Below, piece after piece: positions 8,851-18,025 of a stretch of 64,000 nucleotides of DNA (positions are counted from its first letter, which is position 1; every line of letters begins with the position of its first letter). Below the pieces are notes generated by a model. It did not search any database, had not been told where the DNA came from, and worked only from the letters and a program-made list of their open reading frames with translations. The stretch covers positions 3,733,931 to 3,797,930 of the forward strand of contig NZ_CP090953.1 of assembly GCF_021513175.1 (NCBI RefSeq), in the 5' to 3' direction. Source of the stretch: Sphingomonas sp. S2-65 (GTDB lineage: Bacteria > Pseudomonadota > Alphaproteobacteria > Sphingomonadales > Sphingomonadaceae). The position numbers and the translations under genes are program-made.

Positions 8851-9405
8851 ATGTGGACGCTGCCCAATATCCTCACGCTTTCGCGCATCCTGGCGCTGCC
8901 GCTGCTGGTGGCGTTCCTGTGGTGGCCGAACTGGCCAACCGGCTATGCCGTCGCCTTCGCGCTCTATGTCGCAATGGGCGTCACCGATTATTTCGACGGC
9001 TATCTCGCCCGCAGCCAGGGGACCGTGTCGAAGCTCGGCGTGTTCCTTGATCCCATCGCCGACAAGATCATGGTCGCTGCGGTGATCCTGGTGCTCGCCG
9101 CAAAGGGTATCATCGCCGACGGGCACGTCATCGCCGCTGCGGTGATCTTGGCGCGCGAGATCGCGGTTTCGGGGCTGCGCGAGTTTCTGGGCGGTATTCA
9201 GGTGTCTGTGCCGGTCTCGCGTCTCGCCAAATGGAAGACGACGCTGCAGCTCGGCGCGCTCGGCGCACTGATCTTCACGGGCGCGGTTCCCGAATGGACC
9301 TGGGTGGAGCCCGCCGGGCTCGTCGCGCTATGGGCGGCCGCCGTCCTCACCGTGATCACCGGCTGGGACTATCTGCGGATCGGCCTCAAGCACATGGACA
9401 GCTGA
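8851..9405 (+). CDS. pgsA: CDP-diacylglycerol-glycerol-3-phosphate 3-phosphatidyltransferase
   Basis: A 184-residue integral membrane enzyme that makes phosphatidylglycerol phosphate, the committed step to phosphatidylglycerol and cardiolipin. The CDP-alcohol phosphotransferase signature is complete: D49-G50-x2-A53-R54, then G63, D67 and D71. The N-terminus MWTLPNILTLSRI is the usual PgsA start. The stop shares one base with the moaD start, so pgsA, moaD and moaE form one tightly packed unit, an arrangement common in sphingomonads. Confidence 0.95.
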   Translation: MWTLPNILTLSRILALPLLVAFLWWPNWPTGYAVAFALYVAMGVTDYFDGYLARSQGTVSKLGVFLDPIADKIMVAAVILVLAAKGIIADGHVIAAAVILAREIAVSGLREFLGGIQVSVPVSRLAKWKTTLQLGALGALIFTGAVPEWTWVEPAGLVALWAAAVLTVITGWDYLRIGLKHMDS

Positions 9406-9656
9406 TGGACCTGCTCTATTTCGCCTGGGTGCGCGAGCGGGTCGGCATCGGCCAGGAGCGCCTCGATCCTCCTGCCGAGATCCATACGGTCGCCGACTTG
9501 ATCACTTGGCTGTCGCGGCGCAGCCCCGGCCATGCCGAGGCGTTCCGCGAGCCCGATCGCCTGCGCGCGGCGCTCGACCAGAAGTTCGTGCCCCTCGACG
9601 CGCCCCTCGCCAACGTCCGCGAAGTCGCGCTCTTCCCCCCGGTGACCGGCGGATGA
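9405..9656 (+). CDS. moaD: Molybdopterin synthase small subunit MoaD
   Basis: An 83-residue ubiquitin-like sulfur carrier. It ends in the required Gly-Gly (FPPVTGG), which is adenylated by MoeB and thiocarboxylated before sulfur transfer to precursor Z. The start ATG overlaps the pgsA TGA by one base and the stop overlaps the moaE start (ATGA). It partners with MoaE immediately downstream. A MoeB-like activating enzyme is encoded at 53054-53845. Confidence 0.93.
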   Translation: MDLLYFAWVRERVGIGQERLDPPAEIHTVADLITWLSRRSPGHAEAFREPDRLRAALDQKFVPLDAPLANVREVALFPPVTGG

Positions 9657-10090
9657 TCCGGATCGCGGTCAGGCCCGATCCGATCGACGTCGCCGCCGAA
9701 CTCGCCGCGGTGGAAGGACAAGGGGCAGGGGCCGTCGCGAGCTTTACCGGCATGGTCCGCGGCGACGACGGGGTCACTGAGCTCGAACTCGAACATTATC
9801 CCGGCATGACCGAGGGCGCGCTCGCCGGGCTTGCCGAGACCGCCACTGCCCGCTGGTCGCTGCTCGGCGCCACCGTGGTTCACCGCGTCGGCCGCATGGC
9901 GCTGGGCGATCGTATCGTCTTCGTCGCCGCCGCCGCGCTGCATCGCAGGGAGGCGTTAGACGCCTGCGCGTTCCTCATCGACAGCCTCAAGACCGGGGCG
10001 CCGTTCTGGAAGCGCGAGCGCCGCGGCGAAGATGCGACGTGGGTGGAGGCGAAGACAGCGGACGACGCGGCAGCGAAGCGCTGGATGTAA
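9653..10090 (+). CDS. moaE: Molybdopterin synthase catalytic subunit MoaE
   Basis: A 145-residue subunit that takes sulfur from the MoaD thiocarboxylate and inserts it into cyclic pyranopterin monophosphate to give molybdopterin. Family features include AVASFTGMVRGDDG, LELEHYPGM, HRVGRMALGD and the substrate-binding KTGAPFWKRE segment with its conserved lysines. Start and length are normal. It ends the pgsA-moaD-moaE unit; oxyR converges on it with a 36-bp gap. Confidence 0.95.
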   Translation: MIRIAVRPDPIDVAAELAAVEGQGAGAVASFTGMVRGDDGVTELELEHYPGMTEGALAGLAETATARWSLLGATVVHRVGRMALGDRIVFVAAAALHRREALDACAFLIDSLKTGAPFWKRERRGEDATWVEAKTADDAAAKRWM

Positions 10091-10126
10091 GCAACGCTTC
10101 CTCTCACGGGGGAGGATTGCCCAGCC

Positions 10127-11026
10127 TCAGGCCGCCTGCTTCAACACCTCGGCCATCAATCGGAAATCACGTTCGCGGGGCGAAGCCTTGCGCCATACCA
10201 GCGCGATCCGACGCGCGGCATTCTCCGCCTCCAGCGGCCGTGCGGTGACGGATGTATGCTCCAATATACCCGCCGTCACCGCCATCTCCGGCAGCATCGT
10301 CACCCCCAGCCCGTTGTCGACCATCTGCACCATCGTGTGCAGCGAAGTCCCCAGCATCATCGCCTCGGCGCGCAATTCGGGCCGATTGCACGCGGCCAGC
10401 GCATGGTCCTTCAGGCAGTGCCCATCCTCCAGCATCAGCAGCCGAGTCTCGTCGATGTCGGCCGGCTTGATCATCGGCGTCGGGTCCATCTCGCCCTCGT
10501 GGAACGCCACGAACAGCCGGTCGTCGAACAGCGCCGCCGCTTCGACGTCGCCGCACGAGAACGGCAGGGCCAGCAGCACGCAGTCGGTCCGCCCCAGGTG
10601 CAGTTGCTCGCAAGCCTGGCCGCTGGTCTCCTCGCGCAGATACAGCTTTAGTTCGGGATAATCCTTGCGCAGCCGCGGCAGGATGCGTGGCAGCAGGAAG
10701 GGCGCGATCGTCGGGATGACGCTCATACGCATCTCGCCCGACAGCGGCCGTCCAGCAGCACGCGCGAGATCGCCCAATTCGTCGGCCTCGCGCAGCACCC
10801 GGCGCGCCTTGTCGACGATCTGCTCGCCCAGCGGCGTGAACCGCACTACGCGCCTTGTCCGCTCGACCAGCACCACGCCGATCAGCGTCTCCAGCTCGCG
10901 AATGCCCGCCGAAAGCGTCGACTGGGTGACGAACGACGCCTCCGCCGCTCGCCCAAAATGCCCAGAATCGTGCAGCGCCACCAGATATTGCAGCTGCTTC
11001 AGTGTCGGAAGATAGGTCTGCGCCAC
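10127..11026 (-). CDS. oxyR: Hydrogen peroxide-sensing LysR regulator OxyR
   Basis: A 299-residue LysR-type regulator. The N-terminal winged helix-turn-helix includes LKQLQYLVALHDSGHFGRAA and VTQSTLSAGIRELE. The effector domain holds Cys204 and Cys213 in GHCLKDHALAAC, the same nine-residue spacing as the redox pair Cys199/Cys208 of E. coli OxyR. Disulfide formation there switches on peroxide defence genes. ahpF and ahpC, classic OxyR targets, lie just upstream on the same strand. Confidence 0.95.
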   Translation of the reverse strand: MAQTYLPTLKQLQYLVALHDSGHFGRAAEASFVTQSTLSAGIRELETLIGVVLVERTRRVVRFTPLGEQIVDKARRVLREADELGDLARAAGRPLSGEMRMSVIPTIAPFLLPRILPRLRKDYPELKLYLREETSGQACEQLHLGRTDCVLLALPFSCGDVEAAALFDDRLFVAFHEGEMDPTPMIKPADIDETRLLMLEDGHCLKDHALAACNRPELRAEAMMLGTSLHTMVQMVDNGLGVTMLPEMAVTAGILEHTSVTARPLEAENAARRIALVWRKASPRERDFRLMAEVLKQAA

Positions 11027-11097
11027 TGATCGTCCCTGTCGATTGAATCAACCGTATAGAGTTGCGGGGGCGATTGAACAATGGGGCCACCTAGTTC

Positions 11098-11128
11098 CCG
11101 TCACCCCGGCTCGAGGCCGGAATGACGG
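11098..11128. repeat. REP-like palindrome between ahpF and oxyR
   Basis: An inverted repeat with 13-base arms (CCGTCACCCCGGC / GCCGGAATGACGG, two mismatches) around TCGAG. The pattern CGTCA-CCGGC...GCCGG-TGACG is typical of dispersed intergenic palindromes in alphaproteobacteria. I see only this copy in the window. It could also slow read-through from ahpF into oxyR. Confidence 0.6.
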
Positions 11129-11155
11129 AAATCAAGTAGAGCCGAGTATATGCTC

Positions 11156-12733
11156 TTACGCCGCCTCCGCCTCGATCTCGGCGGGCAGCCGGATCAAATA
11201 ATCGAACGCCGACAATGCCGCGGTCGATCCCGCGCCCATGGCGATCACGATCTGCTTGTACGGCACCGTGGTGCAGTCGCCTGCCGCGAAGACGCCCTTT
11301 TGCGACGTCTCGCCGCGATCGTCGATCTCGATCTCACCGCGCGGAGTCAGGCCGATCGCGCCCTTCAGCCATTCGGTGTTCGGCACCAGCCCGATCTGGA
11401 CGAAGATGCCTTCCAGCTCGACCTCATGGCTCGTGCCATGGTTGCGGTCCTTGTAGGTCAGGCTGGTCAGCTTCGATCCGTCGCCCTTCACTTCGGTGGT
11501 CAGCGCCGAGGTGATGATCTTGACGTTCGGCAGCGAGCCCAGCTTGCGCTGGAGCACCGCGTCGGCACGCAGCTGGCTGTCATATTCGATCAGCGTCACA
11601 TGCGCGACCAGCCCGGCCAGGTCGATCGCCGCCTCGACGCCCGAATTGCCGCCGCCGATCACGGCGACGCGCTTGCCCTTGAACAGCGGACCGTCGCAAT
11701 GCGGGCAATAGGTCACGCCCTTGTTGCGATATTCGTCCTCACCCGGCACGTTCATCTGCCGCCAGCGAGCGCCGGTCGAGAGGATCACGGTGCGCGCCTT
11801 CAGGCTTGCGCCATTGGCCAGCACCACTTCGTGGAGCCCGCCTTCGCGCTTGGCCGGGATCAGCTTGGCCGCCGCCTGCAGGTTCATGATATCGACGTCA
11901 TAATCCTTGACGTGCTGCTCCAGATGCGCGGCCAGCTTCGGACCCTCGGTGTGGGGCACCGAGATGAAGTTCTCGATCGACATGGTGTCGAGAACCTGGC
12001 CGCCGAAGCGCTCGGCGGCGATGCCGGTGCGGATGCCCTTGCGCGCCGAATAGATCGCCGCTGCCGCGCCGGCGGGGCCGCCGCCGACCACCAGAACCTC
12101 GAACGGGTCCTTGTTCGCGATCTTCTCGGCGGCGCGCGCAGTGGCGCCGGTGTCGATCTTGGCGACGATCTGCTCCAGCTCCATCCGGCCCGACGCGAAC
12201 GGCTCGCCGTTCAAGTATACCGTCGGCACCGACATGATCTGCCGCGCCTCGACTTCGGCCTGGAACAGCGAGCCTTCGATCGAGGTGTGCTTGATGCGCG
12301 GGTTGAGCACCGCCATCAGGTTCAGCGCCTGCACCACGTCGGGGCAGTTCTGGCAGCTGAGCGAGAAATAGGTTTCGAACTCATAGTCGCCGGCCAGGTT
12401 CTTGACCTGGTCGATCACGTCCTGCGCCGCTTTGGACGGGTGGCCGCCGACCTGGAGCAGCGCGAGCACCAGCGACGTGAACTCATGGCCCATCGGCAGG
12501 CCGGCGAAGCGGACGCCGATATCGGTGCCCGTGCGGCGGATCATGAAGCTTGGCACGCGCTTGTCGGCGCCGGTAACGACGGCGATCTTGTCGGACAGCG
12601 CGGCGATGTCGTTCAGCAGCTTCTCCATCTCGCGCGACTTGGCATCATCGCCAAGGCTGGCGACGAGCTCGATCGGCTCGCGGATGTTCACGAGATAGGC
12701 CTTGAGCTGCTGCGTCAGATTTGCGTCGAGCAT
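11156..12733 (-). CDS. ahpF: Alkyl hydroperoxide reductase subunit F
   Basis: A 525-residue NADH-dependent flavoprotein disulfide reductase that recycles AhpC. The N-terminal double-thioredoxin domain has the redox pair Cys127/Cys130 (SCQNC). The FAD-binding GGGPAGAA follows at 217-224. The thioredoxin-reductase-like active site Cys343/Cys346 (CPHC) lies in [11 protein letters not shown], and NADH binds at [12 protein letters not shown]. The ATG at 12733 has an AGGAG site upstream. It follows ahpC on the same strand, but a strong terminator lies between them, so ahpF may depend on partial read-through. Confidence 0.97.
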   Translation of the reverse strand: MLDANLTQQLKAYLVNIREPIELVASLGDDAKSREMEKLLNDIAALSDKIAVVTGADKRVPSFMIRRTGTDIGVRFAGLPMGHEFTSLVLALLQVGGHPSKAAQDVIDQVKNLAGDYEFETYFSLSCQNCPDVVQALNLMAVLNPRIKHTSIEGSLFQAEVEARQIMSVPTVYLNGEPFASGRMELEQIVAKIDTGATARAAEKIANKDPFEVLVVGGGPAGAAAAIYSARKGIRTGIAAERFGGQVLDTMSIENFISVPHTEGPKLAAHLEQHVKDYDVDIMNLQAAAKLIPAKREGGLHEVVLANGASLKARTVILSTGARWRQMNVPGEDEYRNKGVTYCPHCDGPLFKGKRVAVIGGGNSGVEAAIDLAGLVAHVTLIEYDSQLRADAVLQRKLGSLPNVKIITSALTTEVKGDGSKLTSLTYKDRNHGTSHEVELEGIFVQIGLVPNTEWLKGAIGLTPRGEIEIDDRGETSQKGVFAAGDCTTVPYKQIVIAMGAGSTAALSAFDYLIRLPAEIEAEAA

Positions 12734-12792
12734 GCGAGAAAACTCCTGTGTACTCAATCGAGCGGCTCCGGCGTCGCCGGTGTGGTCCACTC

Positions 12793-12837
12793 AATAAAAA
12801 ACGGGCCGGGGTGGGAGGGACTCTCCACCCCGGCCCG
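12793..12837 (-). terminator. Terminator between ahpC and ahpF
   Basis: A 13-bp perfect stem (CGGGCCGGGGTGG at 12802-12814 with CCACCCCGGCCCG at 12825-12837) is followed on the minus strand by TTTTTTATT. It lies 38 bases beyond the ahpC stop and before the ahpF start. It would make ahpC more abundant than ahpF, in line with the high peroxiredoxin-to-reductase ratio in cells. Confidence 0.9.
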
Positions 12838-12875
12838 CCATTGGGCGCCCCCACAAGGGGGGAGGGGAGGGCGCC

Positions 12876-13439
12876 TTAGATCTTGCCGACCAGGTCCAGC
12901 GACGGGGCCAGGGTCTCTTCACCCTCTTCCCACTTCGCGGGGCACACTTCGCCCGGATGCGCGGCGATGTACTGTGCAGCCTTGATCTTGCGGAGCAGCT
13001 CGGTCGCGTTCCGGCCGACGCCTTCCGAAGTGATCTCGACCAGCTGGATCACGCCTTCGGGATCGACGACGAAGGTGCCGCGGTCGGCCAGGCCCTGGCC
13101 TTCACGCAGAACGTCGAAGTTGTTGGCGAGCACGTGGTTCTGGTCGCCGAGCATGAAATAGTCGATCTTGCCGATCGCCGGCGAGGTGTCATGCCATGCC
13201 TTGTGGCTGAAGTGAGTGTCGGTCGACACCGAGTAAACCTCGACGCCCATCTTCTGCAGCTGCGGATAGATGTCGGCCAGGTCTTCCAGTTCGGTCGGGC
13301 AAACGAAGGTGAAGTCTGCGGGGTAGAAGAAGAACACGGCCCACTTGCCGCGCACGTCCGCGTCGCTCACGTCGACGAACTTGCCCTGCTTATATGCCGT
13401 CGTGGTGAAGGGCTTCAGCGTGCTTCCGATAAGCGCCAT
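12876..13439 (-). CDS. ahpC: Peroxiredoxin AhpC
   Basis: A 187-residue typical 2-Cys peroxiredoxin that reduces hydrogen peroxide, organic hydroperoxides and peroxynitrite. The peroxidatic Cys47 sits in [13 protein letters not shown] and the resolving Cys166 in GEVCPAKW. The C-terminal helix after Cys166 is present, as in the overoxidation-prone subfamily. I took the ATG at 13439 ([11 protein letters not shown]), preceded by CCGGAGAA. An inverted ATTGGT/ACCAAT pair lies upstream, but I cannot place a clear OxyR site. Confidence 0.97.
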   Translation of the reverse strand: MALIGSTLKPFTTTAYKQGKFVDVSDADVRGKWAVFFFYPADFTFVCPTELEDLADIYPQLQKMGVEVYSVSTDTHFSHKAWHDTSPAIGKIDYFMLGDQNHVLANNFDVLREGQGLADRGTFVVDPEGVIQLVEITSEGVGRNATELLRKIKAAQYIAAHPGEVCPAKWEEGEETLAPSLDLVGKI

Positions 13440-13566
13440 GCAATAATTCTCCGGTAGGGGTGTTTGGTTCGAAGCGGGATATAGGCACGATTTGCTGCAA
13501 TGCAAAACCGATTGGTCCGGTCGCACTGATCGATTTTACCAATGACCGAAGCGTTTGCTGGTTGGT

Positions 13567-14346
13567 TTAGATCCAGCCGATCGCCCGGGAGAGGCTGTAC
13601 AAGCTGGTCAAGGTCAGCACGATTCCCACCAGCAACAACAGAACGCGCGTCGGCACCCGCTTGGCGAAGAACGCGCCGAACGGTGCGGCGACCACACCAC
13701 CTATCAGCAGCCCGAGCACAGGATGCCAGAACTCCGGGGTGAAGCCCTCCGTGCCGATATGGTAGAGGAAGGTTGCGGAGATCGTCAGCGTCAGGAAGAA
13801 CTCGGTCGTATTCACTGTGCCGATGGTCGTTCGCGGCTGCGCGCCCTGCACCAGCAGGTTGCTGGTCACTACGGGTCCCCAGCCGCCGCCTCCCGCTGCG
13901 TCCAGGAAGCCGCCGGCCAGCCCCAGAGGCTCGACGATTTTCGGCTCGCGCTGGGTCGGCGGAAAGCGCGCGGCGCGAAACAACAGGTAGAGCCCGATAC
14001 AGGCGAGATAACCCATCACGAAAGGACGCGTGACCGATGCGTCGAGCGACGTCAGCACATAGGCGCCGAGCACCCCGCCGATGATGCCGGGGATCAGCAG
14101 CCGGCCGAACAGTTTCCAGTTCACGTTGCGATGCAGCACATGGCTGATGCCCGACACGCCGGTAGTGAAGGTCTCCACGACATGCACTCCGGCGGATGCA
14201 GTGGCCGGCGCCACGCCCAGCACGCTTACCAGCAACGTGCTGGAGATCACGCCAAAGGCCATGCCCAGCGCGCCATCGACAAGCTGGGCGGCGAAACCTG
14301 CTGCGACATAGGGAAGAAGCTCGGTAATCGTTACGCCCGCGAACAT
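13567..14346 (-). CDS. TauE/SafE-family sulfite or sulfur-compound exporter
   Basis: A 259-residue membrane protein with about eight helices in the TauE/SafE fold. The two repeat halves start FAAQLVDGALGMAFG and GGFLDAAGGGGWGP, the typical glycine-rich signatures. Family members move sulfite, thiosulfate, taurine-derived sulfur or sulfoacetate. It is divergent from cysE across 154 bp, so a role in sulfur balance, such as exporting excess sulfite, is a reasonable inference. The exact substrate is unknown. Confidence 0.85.
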   Translation of the reverse strand: MFAGVTITELLPYVAAGFAAQLVDGALGMAFGVISSTLLVSVLGVAPATASAGVHVVETFTTGVSGISHVLHRNVNWKLFGRLLIPGIIGGVLGAYVLTSLDASVTRPFVMGYLACIGLYLLFRAARFPPTQREPKIVEPLGLAGGFLDAAGGGGWGPVVTSNLLVQGAQPRTTIGTVNTTEFFLTLTISATFLYHIGTEGFTPEFWHPVLGLLIGGVVAAPFGAFFAKRVPTRVLLLLVGIVLTLTSLYSLSRAIGWI

Positions 14347-14500
14347 TCAGCGCCTCGTAATGGTTTTACACGCTCTGGGATGCCGGGCACGTCGATCTCC
14401 TACAAGACAGATAGTGTTTAGCGCGCGCAAGCCCTGGATCGGCGCTTCTGGAATTCACCGGCGCGAGCGACTAGATAGCCGCAACTAAAGGGGACCGGCC

Positions 14501-15184
14501 ATGTTCCAGCGTCTGGCGGCATATATTGATTCCATCCGGGCGCGCGACCCGGCCCCGCGCAGCCGCGCGGAGATCCTGCTGTACCCGGGCGTGTGGGCTG
14601 TCGGATACCACCGTATCGCCAATCGGCTGTTCCGCGGGCGCTGGTTCTTTCTCGCCCGGTTGGTCAATCATTGGTCGCGCTGGATGACGGCGATCGACAT
14701 TCATCCCGGCGCCCGGATCGGCCGCAACTTCTTCATCGACCATGGCTTCGTCGTCATCGGCGAGACTGCCGACATCGGCGACAATGTCACCATCTACCAG
14801 TGCGTGACGCTGGGCGGCACCAGCCCCGACAATGGGGTAGGGGGCAAGCGCCACCCGACCTTGCGCGACGGGGTGATCATCGGCTCGGGGGCGCAGGTGC
14901 TGGGGCCCATCGACGTCGGCGCCCGCGCCCGGATCGGCGCCAATGCTGTTGTGACCAAGGACGTGCCGGAGGGTGCCGTGATGGTCGGCATCCCCGCCAA
15001 GCCGACCCTGATCGAGGCAGGCACCTGGCAGAAGGACTTCGTGCCCTATGGCACGCCGTGCAGCGAGGTGTTCGATCCTTCTACGCAGAAGCTAGAGTTG
15101 ATGCGCTGTGAGATCGAGACGCTGCGCAAGCGGCTGGATGCGATGATCGAGGCCAAGGACGAAGACCGCCGCAACATCGGCTGA
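14501..15184 (+). CDS. cysE: Serine O-acetyltransferase (EpsC type)
   Basis: A 227-residue enzyme that acetylates L-serine with acetyl-CoA, the first committed step of cysteine synthesis. The left-handed beta-helix has hexapeptide repeats from IHPGARIG to PEGAVMVGIPAK. The active-site loop contains IDHGFVVIGETADIGDNV and the TLGGTS segment. It is the short-helical-domain (EpsC) form. A C-terminal coiled extension (residues about 198-227) follows the CoA site. It is read together with the DUF2794 gene 38 bp downstream. Confidence 0.93.
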   Translation: MFQRLAAYIDSIRARDPAPRSRAEILLYPGVWAVGYHRIANRLFRGRWFFLARLVNHWSRWMTAIDIHPGARIGRNFFIDHGFVVIGETADIGDNVTIYQCVTLGGTSPDNGVGGKRHPTLRDGVIIGSGAQVLGPIDVGARARIGANAVVTKDVPEGAVMVGIPAKPTLIEAGTWQKDFVPYGTPCSEVFDPSTQKLELMRCEIETLRKRLDAMIEAKDEDRRNIG

Positions 15185-15222
15185 ACTTGCGGGCCGAGGT
15201 GCGCCTTACTACCTTCGTGTCG

Positions 15223-15558
15223 ATGGGAACCGTAACCCCGCTGCCGGTCGGGCGGCCTTCGCAGGTCGGCTTCGACCGACCCGAGCTCAACCGCATCCTC
15301 GACCTATACGGCCGCATGGTGGCGGCAGGTCACTGGAAGGATTATGCGATCCAGCTCGACGCCGACGCCGCGATCTTCGCCGCCTTCCGCCGGGCCGCCG
15401 AGCGGCCCGAGTTCCGCATCGAGAAGCGGCCGTCGCTGCGCAACCGCCAGGGGATGTGGGCGCTGGTCAACGAAGCCGGCATGATCCTGAAGCGTGGTCA
15501 CGAGCTTGGCCCCATACTCGCCCCGGTCGAACGCCGGCTCATGAAACTGGTGGAGTGA
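15223..15558 (+). CDS. DUF2794 protein
   Basis: A 111-residue protein with FDRPELNRILDLYGRMVAAG near the N-terminus, then the conserved WKDYAIQLDADAAIFAAFRR and FRIEKRPSLRN. This matches the alphaproteobacterial DUF2794 family, which has no known role. It probably shares a transcript with cysE. I chose ATG 15223; a TTG at 15187 would extend it by 12 residues and a GTG at 15217 by two. Confidence 0.8.
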   Translation: MGTVTPLPVGRPSQVGFDRPELNRILDLYGRMVAAGHWKDYAIQLDADAAIFAAFRRAAERPEFRIEKRPSLRNRQGMWALVNEAGMILKRGHELGPILAPVERRLMKLVE

Positions 15559-15564
15559 TGGCTA

Positions 15565-15590
15565 AGCCGCGCAGCTCGCACTGCGCGGCT
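15565..15590. terminator. Convergent hairpin
   Basis: A perfect 10-bp stem AGCCGCGCAG / CTGCGCGGCT with loop CTCGCA lies between two convergent genes (stops at 15558 and 15598). There is no T tract on either strand, so it is only a probable terminator. Confidence 0.5.
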
Positions 15591-15597
15591 CGCGACT

Positions 15598-16722
15598 TCA
15601 GGCGATCGCCGCCTGCCGCGTCGGTGGGAGCCGGTCCTCGAAGCTGCCGAGCAGGCGCACTGCCGTGCGGCGCATCGGCTGCCAGAAGGCGGACAGGCTG
15701 AGCAGCGCAGAACCGATCACCAGCGCCGTGAGGGCCGCCGCCAGTTCGACCGCCCCTGACTGTTGGAACAGCGCGTACATGGCCCAGAGCACATAAACGA
15801 GGCTGGACACCAGCAGCGCGCGCCGGTCGACTGCCAGCGCGATGAACGCGAAGGCCAGGTACAGGGCGATCACCAACACTGCGATGCCAGGGCTGATGTC
15901 GCCGTTCAGCACGCCGAGCATATGGAAGATCGGATGGGCGATCAGCGGCGCCGCGGCGAGGTGCAGCCAGAACGCCACATCGGAGCGGCGTGTCGTGCGC
16001 TCCCGATCCGACATATCCCAGCGCATGGCGAACAGGAACACCAGCACTCCCGCGGCCAGCAGCATGACGTTCAATGCGCCGCGCGCATCAGGCAAGGCCG
16101 CAAGGATCGCCCCGACCGCCACGGACACCACCGCCAGAGCGCCCACTGCAATCGTGATCGGCACCATGAAGCGCCGCCAGTGCAACCAAGCGGCGCCAGC
16201 GGTAAGCACGCCGACGACGATCACTCCGGCGCCTGCAAGCTGCTTCTGCTGCTCCGGATCGATCAGCCCAAGCTGTTCGGCGACCGAAGGCGCGAACGCG
16301 CCCAGCAGCGCCGCGAACCCCATGAACATGCCACCCGCGAACCCGATCAGCAGCAGGATGCTGGGCAATGCCATGCGGCGTCGCCTGGTGAAGTATTCGC
16401 CAAGCAACCAGCTTGCGCCCGCCACTCCGAAAGCGCCGAGCGCAGCAGGGAGGCCGAACTCGTCGGGTGACGAGACTGCATCGAGGTCGACGCCGGTCAG
16501 CGCGCCTCCCAGTTGAAAGCCGATCCAGCCGACCGCGACCAGCAGCAGGATCGCCGCGATCGACACGAAGATGTCGTTGAACCCCGTCAGCAGCCTGAAC
16601 GATTCTTCGTCGGCGCTGGGTGTCGCTCGGTGCAAGGCGACATGGCTGCGGAATCGGCTCACAGCCTCGGGGGTAAAGATGCCGGCGTCGATGGCGCTAG
16701 TGAGATCGGTCTCGCTGTACAT
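15598..16722 (-). CDS. Multi-pass membrane protein, DUF2157-like
   Basis: A 374-residue protein. A soluble N-terminus of about 50 residues (MYSETDLTSAIDAGIFTPEA) precedes about ten hydrophobic segments with short loops. This resembles DUF2157-type membrane proteins, which carry a cytoplasmic helical N-terminus before a multi-helix domain. No catalytic motif is visible and the role is unknown. The ATG at 16722 has a GGAGGA site, which fixes the start. Confidence 0.7.
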   Translation of the reverse strand: MYSETDLTSAIDAGIFTPEAVSRFRSHVALHRATPSADEESFRLLTGFNDIFVSIAAILLLVAVGWIGFQLGGALTGVDLDAVSSPDEFGLPAALGAFGVAGASWLLGEYFTRRRRMALPSILLLIGFAGGMFMGFAALLGAFAPSVAEQLGLIDPEQQKQLAGAGVIVVGVLTAGAAWLHWRRFMVPITIAVGALAVVSVAVGAILAALPDARGALNVMLLAAGVLVFLFAMRWDMSDRERTTRRSDVAFWLHLAAAPLIAHPIFHMLGVLNGDISPGIAVLVIALYLAFAFIALAVDRRALLVSSLVYVLWAMYALFQQSGAVELAAALTALVIGSALLSLSAFWQPMRRTAVRLLGSFEDRLPPTRQAAIA

Positions 16723-16825
16723 CGGTAGTCCTCCTTCACAGGAAGCCTAGCCGCAGTGTATCACCGGCACAATACACTAAATCTCTTAGCCGAGCGCTGC
16801 TGCTGTCAGCCGTCCAAGTTGATTG

Positions 16826-16859
16826 AAGAAGGCGCTCGCCTTTCGACGAGCGCCTTCTT
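16826..16859 (-). terminator. Terminator of the Thr/Ala-rich protein gene
   Basis: A perfect 13-bp stem, AAGAAGGCGCTCG (16826-16838) with CGAGCGCCTTCTT (16847-16859), lies 30 bases past the minus-strand stop at 16889. On that strand the stem ends in TTCTT rather than a full T run. Confidence 0.75.
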
Positions 16860-16888
16860 GGAAGTGCTTATTGTTCGCTAGGCGAAGA

Positions 16889-17245
16889 TCAACGACCGCC
16901 GCGCTGGCGACACTGGTCCTTCACGGTGCGCGAGCAGAGCGGATAGGAGGTTTGGGCAGCGGGTGCCGGCGTGCTCGTTGTGGCGCCCATGGTCGGCGCA
17001 GCATTCTGAGCGCCGGCAGGGGCGGCCGCGCTATCCGTCGGGGCTGCGGCGTCGCTCGCCGTGCCGGCATCGGTCGTGCCCGTCGTCGGCGCCGTATCGG
17101 TGGCGGTGTCCGTCGTGTCAGTCGGAGCCGTGGTCGACTGCGTCTGATCCTGCGGCGTTGCAGTCGTTGAGGTCGTCTGCGGCGCATCCTGTGCGACGGC
17201 CACGCCGCCCATGGCGAGCGCGGCTGCGAGTGCGATAAGCTTCAT
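16889..17245 (-). CDS. Secreted Thr/Ala-rich low-complexity protein
   Basis: A 118-residue protein with a clear Sec signal peptide (MKLIALAAALAMGGVAVAQD, cut near residue 18-19). The next 70 or so residues are almost only Thr, Ala, Asp, Ser, Gln and Pro, in TTS, TDT and AAP runs. The last 20 residues differ: YPLCSRTVKDQCRQRGGR holds two cysteines and is basic. An acidic disordered linker ending in a Cys-paired basic tip could bridge the periplasm or bind the cell wall; this is inference. The start has a CAGGAGAAG site. It lies 76 bp downstream of phoB on the same strand and has its own terminator. Confidence 0.7.
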   Translation of the reverse strand: MKLIALAAALAMGGVAVAQDAPQTTSTTATPQDQTQSTTAPTDTTDTATDTAPTTGTTDAGTASDAAAPTDSAAAPAGAQNAAPTMGATTSTPAPAAQTSYPLCSRTVKDQCRQRGGR

Positions 17246-17321
17246 CGAGCTTCTCCTGAATCGGTTGGCGGGTACGCATGCGCACCCATGCAACCAACTC
17301 AGAACTGGCCCGATGGCTCCC

Positions 17322-18014
<693 letters not shown>

Positions 18015-18025
18015 GTCGAAGTTCC

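Noticed and set aside
11150..12985. A 611-residue open frame on the plus strand
   Set aside because: It lies antisense to ahpF, is rich in His, Arg and Asp typical of frame shadows in GC-rich DNA, and resembles no protein family.
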